From the NCBI GenBank assembly GCA_949152475.1, contig OX424570.1, positions 22,006,694 through 22,070,693 of the forward strand: a stretch of 64,000 nt of DNA, written 5' to 3'. The notes under the pieces were generated by a model. The model saw only the letters and a list, made by a program, of their open reading frames with translations, was not told the origin of the DNA and did not search any database. Positions 23,720 to 33,752 of this stretch are shown here, in pieces. The position numbers and the translations under genes are program-made. Within the stretch, counting starts at the first letter, position 1, and every line of letters starts with the position of its first letter. This stretch comes from Terebella lapidaria. Its lineage: Eukaryota > Annelida > Polychaeta > Terebellida > Terebellidae.

Positions 23720-24777
23720 GCCCTTAGGCATCTTTGCGCTTCGCTCTACGACGCACCGTTTCCCGAGATACTGCAAACAGGAAGTGCTGAGTCTGTGAAA
23801 AAAAATTCGACACCAGAAGTCTTCTCGACCCAAGATTCCCTCTAGACTAGTCAGTCTAGTGCCAGGAGGCCAAAATTAAGCTCCGTTTCACTCCACGATG
23901 CACCGTTTCCGAGATACGGTCAAACAGGAAGTGCCGAGTCGGCGAAAATAAATTCAACACCAGGGGTCGTCTCGACCCGAAATACCCCTAAGCCTAGTTT
24001 GTCTAGTGCCAGGAGGCCGAAATTGAGCTCCGTTTCGCTCTACGACGCACCGTTTCCGAGATACGGTCAAACAGGAAGTGCCGAGTCGGCAAAAATAAAT
24101 TCAACACCAGGGGTCGTCTCGACCCAATACCCCCCTAGACTAGTTTGTCTAGTGCCAGAAGGCTGGAATTGAGCTCCGTTTCGATCTACGACACACCGTT
24201 TCCGAGATACGGCCAAACAGGAAGTGCCGAGTCAGCGAAAATAAATTCGTCACCAGGGGTCATCTTGACCCATAATACCCTCTAGACTAGTTTGTCTAGT
24301 GCCAGAAGGCCGGAATTGAGATCCGTTTCGCTCTACGACGCACCGTTTCCGAGATACGGTCAAACAGGAAGTGCCGAGTCGGCGAAAACAAATTCGACAC
24401 CAGGGGTCGTCCCAACCCAAAATACCCCCTAGACTAGTTTGTCTAGTGCCAGAAGGCCGGAATTGAGCTCCATTTCCCTGTATGATGCACCGTTTCCGAA
24501 ATACGACCAAACAGGAAGTCCTGATTTGCGAAAAAAAATCGACACCAGGGGTCGTCTCAACCCAAACTACCCATAAGCCTAGTTTGTCTAGTGCCAGGAG
24601 GCTGGAATTGAGCTCCGTTTCGCTCTACGACTCACCGTTTCCGAGATACGGCCAAACAGGAAGTGCCGAGTCGGCAAAAATAAATTCGACACCAGGGGTC
24701 GTCTCGACCCAAAATACCCACTAGACTAATTGTCTAGTGCCAGAAGGCCGGAATTGAGCTCCGTTTCGCTCTACGAG
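23720..24777 (+). repeat. 147 bp satellite array, about seven units
   Basis: The word TCGCTCTACGACGCACCGTT or a close variant recurs near 23,741, 23,888, 24,035, 24,181, 24,328, 24,475, 24,620 and 24,766, so the spacing is 145-147 bp. Each unit also has GAGATACGGTCAAACAGGAA, GCCGAGTCGGC, CACCAGGGGTCGTC and CTAGTTTGTCTAGTGCCAG. The last unit is cut off exactly where the duplicated segment starting GTGTGCCATAAAT begins. Open frames here simply follow the period (147 is divisible by 3). Confidence 0.9.
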
Positions 24778-27355
24778 TGTGCCATAAATAATTTATGACT
24801 GGAAAAAATCTTTGGCATTCGAGACATTTTATCATGCTTGATCGACCGATGTGCGATGGAATATCATGCAGTGTGACCCTATCTGGCCAGTGTTACTGTT
24901 TAGGGCAGATTATAAAGGATGCACTTAAGTCATTGCGAAAGGGATATATGAATATTGATGTGTGTACACATGATGTCCACATGCTATAAAAAATATGTTT
25001 TTAGTCTGTTATTTTGGTCTGGCAATGGAAATTTCATTGATCTCGGCGTGCAACTTATCATTAATGGCGTTCTCAGCGGAGCGTTTCAAGATACGATATT
25101 CTACAAATAAATCTACACCACCTCCACTGTCCCTCTGAATGAACTGAATTCAAGCTGACGGTCTAAAGGCACAGTCACACTGAGTCGCACGATTTTATGG
25201 TCGCCAGATTAGTTACAATCACCAGTGATTGCAACTACAATCGCAATTGACGACTGTTGGTACGGAAGGGAGCAAGTGAACCTGTTATATCAAAAGTGAT
25301 CAATGGTGGTACGTGTGGTCGTACGATCACTGGAAGAATGGAAAAATTGATTGCAGGCACCACACAAACATGTTGATTTCGAAAGATTGCACTGCTACAA
25401 AACCGAGCATATGCACAAAATTATGCCCGGACCCAGAAATTAAATGACAGGGCTGAATTTAAAATTGGGGTAGATTTTCAAATTTCGAGATAAAAGTCCA
25501 AAAATTCGTCGAAAATTATCGTTTGACTCCGAGGTGAAGTACGACAAGTTCTAGTGTGACACCATTTAGCTTTGCAGAAATATAAGCAAAAATCACCGTA
25601 AACGAGTTAGAGATATCAGTGTATAAGTAATGTGTATATCGTACGGCAGGTGTATCCAGTTTTACTGAATTAGGCATACTCGGCATTGTTCCATATAAAC
25701 ATATACTAATGCAGCTTACAAGTAGTCACTAAGACACCAACAATATGCGTGAGATATTGCATGCTGATTATTGTATGCTTGAAGCCTCCTGTTATCGCTG
25801 ACCCGTCCGCACTGATACAGAAGTGATATCACTATCTATTCGGGGTGTAGCCGAGAACAGATGCTGATATCACTTCGAGAGCCACCAGTGTATCATCTCA
25901 AATAAATCCCAAAATCATGATCACAAAAAAGCTAGTGCTATCAACGGCAATTAATTCAAATATCACATCCCTAGGAGTTTATGCAATAAACAATACACTC
26001 GAATGAGTCAGCGTGTAACACAAAACACCATATTTGTTGCGCACCTACAATTTGCATAAGATGAAAACATTTCATCTTTTATATATCGTTGCATTATATA
26101 TATTGTCATATATCCAAGCGAATTATATTTATCTTGAACCAAATGCAACACCATAAAGATATAGATTGATGCTCCCCTGGAACTAGAATAAATCATGCTG
26201 TTTGTGTCAATGAACTTTGAAAACTGAATTTAAAGACCAGCGACTAAACCTCACAGATTTTGAAAGTCCTAATGAACTTGGCATTGAGGATGCGATTCAT
26301 CTTGCGATGACCTGTAAATCACATTTCATCAAGACAGTGAGGATGATCAATGACAAGGAGGCAAATTCACAGGTTGAAAATGGAAATACAACAGGGATCT
26401 GCGTGTTGCAGCTCATCACATGGCTGTGTCGATACTCTGTTTAGTACCTTATTAGATACTGTGTTACTGGGGTTATTGACAATAATTCTATAGCAGGAAT
26501 CGATTCTTTATAGGACTACCAAAACGCTTCCAAGTATCTATTTATTACACCGCACGGTAACATGTACGTGGCAACTGAAGTGCCAATGAATATCTAATTC
26601 TGAACCTGCGCTTCCTTGATTCAATTCTCTCTGGGATGTGTAATCAACATAACAATGAATATCATCAGAGCCTGAGACATTTCATATTGAAAAAGTCCAA
26701 CAAGAGCCCTGCCAGGTTTGGTGTGAACGAGAGTAGGCTATCAATCTCAGCTGAAATCCATCTAACCGAAGAACTGACACTGGTCAATGAGGATTTGAAT
26801 GACCTGCGTATATGAATATATCTCAGAATATGAATGGGCCCATGCTGTGTTCTGTTCCATACATTATATTACTCATCGTCTAGCTACTTTCCAATCTTCA
26901 GTACTAGGTGTTTATGGATAATATGCTTTATAGAAGCTCAACCCTAGGCCTATTTGCCTAGAGATGTAATTCTGAAGGATCTAATCAACCATATAATTTC
27001 ATCACAATTCAATTTCCTGAGAAGGTCAGACAAGATGTTGTCCGTAATTCAATAAAACTGCACCCATACTGGTTTGCGACGGCCGACGCAAATTTACCAT
27101 TAATGAAACAGCCCCAGGACATCCCACCATCTGATCACTTATCGGTATAGAAGTACTATCAAGGTGAAACATGTATCTGAATGTGATTTAGGATGGCAGT
27201 GATGGATAAACAACAATTCAAAACTGTAATACTTTTTCATTAAACTATCGTGAACATTGGAAAACATGAATTCATATCATGTCAATTCAGCTTACATTCA
27301 CTTACAACTACTTCGTATTGGCAAATATGAATATTCGCGTCGTAATAAAGCTGTG
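24777..27355 (+). repeat. Local duplication, first half, part 2
   Basis: Matches 32,165-32,953 and then 46,285-48,520 with small differences. It contains the intact site TTCCATATAAACATATAC (25,688-25,705) at which the other copy holds the 13.3 kb LTR element. It has about 120 bp near 25,110-25,230 that the other copy lacks, and lacks about 555 bp present in the other copy at 47,056-47,612. Confidence 0.9.
26217..26444 (+). other. Reading frame conserved in part in the duplicate
   Basis: A 75-codon frame (KDQRLNLTDFESPNELGIED, AIHLAMTCKSHFIKTV, RMINDKEANSQ) whose counterpart at 46,760-47,030 reads similarly (for example RMINDKEANSQ) but with frame changes at both ends. It may be a relic exon of a host gene that was in the duplicated unit. 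I do not recognise the protein. Without splice partners it is not called a gene. Confidence 0.3.
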
Positions 27356-28620
27356 AAGGAAACGTGACATCAATGATATAATATATATATAAATATGTGT
27401 TTTTTTTACATTAGAGCGTTGGGGACGAAGCCCCCAACTCTCTACATGTCTATGTGCTAACTTTTTTATGGAGGTTTCATGCCAACCTATGGACGCCCGT
27501 TTTGGCATGTAAACCTTTGTACACCTACTTCAAATGAGGATTTTCTTCGTCCTTGACATAAAATCTCTCGATTTGATGGCAAGCTTTGAGTATTCCACAG
27601 ATATATAATGCATAAATCGATGTGTCAGGTTTGAGAACATTACGCAAAATGGTCAGCTCGTCTGAAAAACGTCAAAATGGCAGAGCGGATGGAAATTCAC
27701 GTTCTCAGAATGCAAACAAATTTTACCGCAATGATGCGTACTTTGGAACGCACAATTTTCTGCGCAGCATTTTGTGCATTCATAGGTACATGTAACTTTG
27801 CGTGTGGCCTTCTTTGGCGTTATGAAGTAAACACAACGATTCGTCTGCGATACCACGACTATATTTACCGTAATTTGACATATTTTATCACATGAGGTGT
27901 TCCATGCTGGGTTGCGAAACAATATTATTTTAAACTGGTCTTTTAATTTGCTCAGTATGCACGTGTTATCATGATATCAGATGCAGATATTCCTCATAGT
28001 ATCCAATATTTTAAGGATATTTTATTGAGGTTCAATATCATTTTATCAGGCGTATCTGTTTCATTGAGTTCAACATAAATGTTTACTTATTAGGGATATG
28101 ATTGAGGTACGCCTATGTGTTCCATCATAATATAAGGAATGAATTGGAATCATGTGGGGCATGATTATGTGCCAGGGCTCATTCGGGGTTCACCCAATTT
28201 GGTAGTCAGCATTCATACTAGCTCGGCTAGTGGGATATCCCTTTAGCTCACTTGGTAGAGTGTTGGACTACTGTTTGACGAGTCAATGGTTCGGAAAAAT
28301 CCGCTTGCCCGAGAGGGGATGGAACCCAGTACCCGACGAACAGTATTCCAACACTCTACCAGTGAGCTAAAGGGATATCCCACTAGCCGAGCTAGTAGGA
28401 ATGCTGACTACCAAATTGGGCGAACCCCGAATGGGCCCTGGCCCAATTTGGTTCAAATTTCTTTTCCTTTTTTTTGCGGGGGAGGGGGGGGGGGGGTAAC
28501 GTTGTTTGAGATATATTCAGGTCTCGTGGTGCTGATGATATGCTCGAGCTCTAATGTCGTCTGCTGCAGTTAGCTGCATTTTCTTGTTTAAAAAATATGA
28601 TGTAAACGACATATTTCCGA
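27356..28620. other. Insert specific to the first half, with a palindrome
   Basis: This stretch has no counterpart at 48,520, where the second copy passes directly to the R2-containing part. It includes a short hairpin word (GTTGGGGACGAAGCCCCCAAC, about 27,418-27,438), overlapping shadow frames at 27,653-27,922 and the tRNA-like palindrome at 28,172-28,441. No gene was identified. Confidence 0.5.
28172..28441. repeat. tRNA-like inverted repeat (palindromic SINE-like unit)
   Basis: Arms of about 100 bp pair CCAGGGCTCATTCGGGGTTC with GAACCCCGAATGGGCCCTGG, and continue through ACTAGCTCGGCTAGTGGGAT and CTTTAGCTCACTTGGTAGAG. The sequence TAGCTCACTTGGTAGAGTG is a good tRNA/RNA polymerase III A-box context, and GGGTTCCATCCCC on the other strand resembles a B box. 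Each arm therefore looks like a tRNA-derived head, in opposite orientations, around a ~60 bp centre. Confidence 0.6.
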
Positions 28621-28624
28621 ACTC

Positions 28625-29110
28625 AGATTACAACATACAACATGATATCTGATAACACATGTTCAAATTGTATTATTTCTCACTCAGGTTACTGAAAATA
28701 ATATAATTTAAACATGGGTTATCAGATATTCATATTGTATGTTGTGACAAGAACCTAAAATTTTGCTCTGAATGTATCACACCAATATGATCCCCATTCT
28801 GTCACCAAGATTGCCGAATGGCGTTTATGTGACAACCAGCCTTGAACATTACATGCGTAATTCCGTCCTTTGAGCTAATGGCGGGGCCACCACCTTTTTA
28901 CATCCCAGTCAATTTGTCATTGTTAGTTTCCTTGACAGGATGAAATTGTGGACTCTTCAGCAAACCGTCGGGTGCTGCTTGGCCATTTTGGGTCCTAGCA
29001 TTGATGATGCCAGGGCCCACAATCCACCAGCATTCATCTACTCGGTACTTTTGGATGGCAACCATATCAATATTTCTTGATGAAAAATGTTGAAGTTAGA
29101 ATCAATTTTA
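28625..29110 (+). repeat. Duplicated segment with R2 repeat, copy 3
   Basis: Matches 48,520-48,980 in order: ATCTGATAACACATGTTCAA, CTCAGGTTAC, TAATATAATTTAAAC, TTTTGCTCTGAATGTATC, CCAAGATTGCCGAATGGC, TGACAGGATGAAATTGTGGA and GGATGGCAACCATATCAATA. The R2 part begins at about 28,745. Confidence 0.8.
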
Positions 29111-29214
29111 AAACCAGTCAAATTTAGCATTCTTGAATATATAGGAAATATGCACAATTCAACAACAGATACTTAGAAAATTGCCGTTAATCGTGCATGA
29201 AAACAGTGGATAGA

Positions 29215-31218
29215 GAACACACATATTTTCTCCTGTTACGTGACAATATGGCGTTATTACATGATACTAACAACGTAATTATGCCATATATCACGTCATT
29301 ATGTAATAATAATCTTGCGTTACTGCGTGATAAAATCCGTTAATCGCATGATAAGTTGTAGTGTAATTGCGCCTTCTTCGTTCTATGCATCAGTTTCATA
29401 AAGTATGAATTACTGCACAATAACGCGATATTATCACGTAAAAACTGACCTTTGACCTATCGCCAAAGACCCTAAAAGTTGTCCGAGTTTTACATATTAC
29501 GTCGGCTAACTTCTCTTTGGTCAATAATGCCGTTTTGCAGAATGCGTCGAAAATGACATAAAAAGACTCGGACAAATTGGTTTGGCGATAGGTTAATCAT
29601 AACTTGATATTACCGCATAAATACGCGATAGTATCAGGTAATTATGATAAAATTATCACATAATGACGTGATATTAATGCGTAATAAAGCGGCATTATCA
29701 TATAGTAATGCAATAAAGATGTTCTGATTTGTTCTAATTAAAGATTTGCTGAAAATCACTTTCCCTAGCAAAGGTAAATCCTTCTGATCACTTATTTATA
29801 AAAGCAACTCAAATTCAAGGAATACTATCAGTATCATAGATTTAACCATGAGAATATTACAGACTGTTGTTCAGGGCAGGCACTTTGTTATCAGTTACTA
29901 TATTGTTCATATACTAATATAATGTATATAGCATAACCCGAAATTCGTGATAATGGAAGGACCTACACCGAAGCATTACTGTTGTAGATTTTCAGGATGT
30001 CCCTTGTCCTCCCTTCTTTAAGAAATTATAATTACAGGTAAATTATAAAAAAAAAACATGTGTACAAGTATAACCAAAGAGCATATCCATGCACTCAAAC
30101 ATTCACACAGCACAAAATCTACATCTGCAAACCAAATACATAATGAACATACAATAGAATACATAGATATCATTATATTATATGAAGATAAGTATCAATC
30201 TGTTACCACCAATACAAGCACATTTTGACGATGATATCATTATACATTACACTTTAAACTTATTAATTGTAAATTACAACCAGTCAAATTGCATTATGTG
30301 ATAGTGACATGGGTGCATGACATTGCAGGGCGTTTGTACCCATTATACACCAGCAGCAGACATCCAACCCTTCTATCACGGGCTTCCCATATGCACAACT
30401 TATAAAAATGATGCATCAGGTTTCATGTCTCGCTGCCGCTTCCTGGTTCCCACGACATGACAACTGAAAGCGACATGAAAAAAAAATCTACATATCTGTG
30501 TAAAGAAGATAACCTTGGGTTCGCGTGCATCCGTCTTCCTGTCTGGTAACACGAGGCATTAAAAGACGACCGTGAAATGACATCTTGCATTGACATATGG
30601 CACAAAACATGGTCCTTTATGTCAGGCAAGCACAGACAGTACTTGTGGGAAAACCACTAGAAAATATGAAGCCAATTACATTGGTACTAGTAGTTACAAT
30701 TGCATGTGCATTTTTATACTGGTATATCATTGGTTATATTACGTGCACACGTGATTCAAGTACGGCTAACATGATTGGCCATGCATATTTGCATAAACGA
30801 TGATACAATATATGTTCACAGTATAGACTACTGTGAGTATATATACTAGTACTAGTGAATATCAATACATAAAACACAAATTACTAGTAAATTCACTGAT
30901 TGTTATTACAGAGTGAGCAGATGATTTGAGGGGTGGTGATATCATCAAAGAAACATTGACATAGAGAACATTTCTGAGACAATTATGGGTAATTATAGCA
31001 CGTGTTGTACTGACCAACTACACTACCGGTTAGATCATAGTATTTTCCCGACAAACAACACAAACGGAATGTTGTTGTTCGGCAAAATTCCCCACCGTTA
31101 GAGTGTCACGTGGTAGGTATTTGAGTAACCTATGGGTGATAATTCTCACCAATGCCTTCCTACCAGCGCACGAGTTCATAAACTTAACTGTTGTGAATAA
31201 TCAGCCACCATTTAAATT
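29215..31218 (+). repeat. Local duplication, second half, part 1
   Basis: Partner of 16,640-20,068. It lacks the 430 bp insert of that copy, and carries a small MITE (29,455-29,593) and a short reverse R1 fragment (about 30,188-30,228) that the partner lacks. Similarity stops just after GGGTGATAATTCTCACCAAT, near the TTTAAATT words at 31,213. Confidence 0.8.
29455..29593. mobile_element. Small MITE
   Basis: A 139 bp element with inverted ends ACCTATCGCCAAA and, inside them, TTGTCCGAGT on the left and ACTCGGACAA on the right. It is absent at the corresponding place in the partner copy near 16,950. The target duplication is not clear and no class is assigned. Confidence 0.65.
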
Positions 31219-32164
31219 TAGGTATCAGCTAGGATCATTTTCACTTTATTGGCCTGTGCGTCACGCTGGTCTTCTAAGTTTGCCTAAAATGAGACCCATG
31301 GAGGGTAGATATGAGTGGGCCCGGTCCTGCTATTATTTTTGTTAAATATAGTAATCTCAACAAAAGGATCACAGCACTTTCAAAAATAATATCTCTGATT
31401 GTTTCCATGAGGTTTTACATTTTAATCTTTACCGTAATACATAAGCATCCGGTAGCGCAACAAAAATATTGAGCAAAATTTCTGATGTTGACAGAACAAT
31501 TACGAAAGGTTGCCAGCTTTTATATAAAAGTGATAAAATGTGATGAAAAATATTTTTTTTACACCAAAATAGACGCATTAACTATCAGTTTGATCCAAAA
31601 CATTGGGCAACATTAAAACCATTGAATGTCTGTGCTCGGATATACATCTATAGATATGTTCTTTTTTGGTTATTATATGGAGAATAATGAGCAATTGAAT
31701 CCAATAGATCAAGGTTATCAATCGCATAAACTTTCCATCCCAACATATTTCCGCTGGCCAAAAAAAATAATTCTCTCCACTGTAGGTTTACTTGTTCGTG
31801 AATATTTTACACTGCACCAGGTTTATAAAGCCAGAAGTTTTATAGAGAGCCCATATCATAAGGATTACCTACTGTATATTTTGTATACAGATTGTAATCC
31901 CAAAAAGAGGCCAGATTACATGTAACTAGAATCATCTACACTTTCAGTATGAACCTTGTGGCTCCCTTGCGTGTGCATAGAATCATACCATTATAACATG
32001 CACATACCATGAAATGTTCAGCGTCGCGCTATGATATATGAGCGTCGAGAAATTGCTGGTCAAAGGGGTCATTACAGGATCATATAGGTATGGGACAATA
32101 ATTTATTCTGACCAGGGGAGGTCCTTGTAGCTAAATACCCGTAAGGCCACTTCACTCATGTGCA
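31219..32164. other. Unique stretch with one 99-codon frame
   Basis: Separates the two parts of the second duplication half. It has no similarity to the 20.1-24.8 kb block occupying the same place in the first half. A plus-strand frame at 31,626-31,925 (MSVLGYTSIDMFFFGYYM at its start, then a basic, Tyr-rich stretch) has no recognisable motif or splice context; a chance frame is the default reading. Confidence 0.4.
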
Positions 32165-32953
32165 GTGTGCCATAAATAATTTATGACTGGAAAAAATCTT
32201 TGACATTCGAGACAATTTATCATGCTTGATCGACCGATGTGTGATGGGATATCATGCAGAGCGACCTTATCTGGCCAGTGTTACTGTTTAGGGCAGACTA
32301 TAAAGGATGCACTTAAGTCATTGCGAAAGGGATATATGAATATTGATGTGTGTATACCTGATGCCCACATGCTATAAAAAATATTTTTTAGTCTGTTATT
32401 TTGCCCTTTTGGTCTGGCAATGGAAATTTCATTGATCTCAGCGTGCAACCTCTCACTAATGGCGTTTCAAGATGCGATATTCTACTTTGCAACTACAATC
32501 GCAATTGACGACTGTTGATACGGAAGGGCGCTAGTGAACCTGTTATATCAAAAGTGATCAATGGTGGTACGCGTGGTCGTACGATCACTGGAAGAATGGA
32601 ACAATTGATTGCGGGCACCACACAAACATGTTGATTTCGAAAGATTGCACTGCTACAAAACCGAGCATATGCACAAAATTATGCCCAGACCCAGAAATTA
32701 AATGACACGGCTGAATTTAAAATTGGGGTAGATTTTCAAATTTCGAGATAAAAGTCCAAAAATTGGTAGAAAATTATCGGTTGACTCCGATGTGAAGTAC
32801 GACAAGTTATAGTGTGACACCATTTAGCTTTGCAGAAATATCAGCAAAAATCACTGTAAACTAGTTAGAGATATCAGTGTATAAGTAAGGTGTATAAAGT
32901 ACGGCAGGTGTATCCAGTTTTACTGAATTAGGCATACTCGGCATTATTCCATA
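32165..32953 (+). repeat. Local duplication, second half, part 2a
   Basis: Partner of 24,777-25,695, starting at the same word GTGTGCCATAAATAATTTAT and ending at CATA, where the LTR element begins. The copy resumes after the element at 46,285. Confidence 0.9.
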
Positions 32954-33688
32954 TGTAGTAATTTTAGCGACTGTTACTCCCGTCCCTCCCGCGCACTACA
33001 CATTTCCACAACAAACATTCATTCTACATGACTTACATACAGGACAAGTACACACTATACGATCACAAGCATAAACTCCATGTAGTCATGGTTACATACA
33101 CAGGTCAAACCACGCACCTGCGGCCCCGCTAGCTCAGTACACTCGGCCCCGTTTACTCGACCTTGACCTTCACATGCACTGACTTCTAAACATAGAACTT
33201 GACACACATACTCCATACATCACGTGCACACATACAGGCATTCCAAGTATTGACACGAGCCGGGGAAACCCACTTTCCCGGTGACATCAGCGCATTGCAC
33301 CACACATTCAACCTATCACAACACCGCTTACACTTGGCGGGAAATTACACAGCCTCATGGTCCCTCGGCCCCAGTCCACTGCGCAGAAGTGAAGTGTAAA
33401 TCCCAGTAGCAGGACGTGTATACAAGAAGCTCCTGTGAGACTGTCGATATTAATATATATAATCTATCGGATATATGTGCAAGTTGTATAAAGGACTATA
33501 CTAGGAATTTATAGAAACATAGACTGGGATATCACCCGACGTAGGTGAGAGTGCGACCCTGATTGTGCGTGATTGATCATCAGTCTTATCACCACAATAA
33601 ACAGTTAAATTGAAACTGCCGGCTTATTGTATCACACGACGACCCAGTTAAACCGGCTTGATATCGGCCGTGAACGATATTCTTCACA
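32954..33688 (+). repeat. 5' LTR
   Basis: Starts TGTAGTAATTTTAGCG and ends GATATTCTTCACA. A TATA-like box (TATAAA) lies at 33,487-33,492 and a polyadenylation signal AATAAA at 33,596-33,601, so transcription start and the R region probably lie between them. Matches the 3' LTR with no difference that I can see. Confidence 0.95.
33487..33492 (+). promoter_or_regulatory. TATA-like box in the 5' LTR
   Basis: TATAAA in GTTGTATAAAGGAC, about 200 bp before the LTR end and about 100 bp before the polyadenylation signal. The position fits an LTR core promoter. Inferred from sequence only. Confidence 0.5.
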
Positions 33689-33710
33689 TTGGCGCCGTTC
33701 GACCAGGATC
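33689..33710 (+). other. Primer-binding site
   Basis: One base after the LTR end comes TGGCGCCGTTCGACCAGG. A TGG start complementary to the CCA of a tRNA is the standard signal for minus-strand priming. The GGCGCC core recurs in many retroelements, but I could not match the rest to a particular tRNA. Confidence 0.6.
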
Positions 33711-33752
33711 TGAGCTAGTCTCGGATTATCGACCCAGACCTGACCGGCATTG

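Noticed and set aside
23720-24777. Regular spacing suggestive of a CRISPR array
   Set aside because: The units are contiguous 147 bp monomers without variable spacers, in eukaryotic DNA. This is a satellite.
31626-31925. 99-codon plus-strand frame
   Set aside because: No motif, no splice or promoter context, AT-rich. A frame of this length is expected by chance somewhere in 64 kb.
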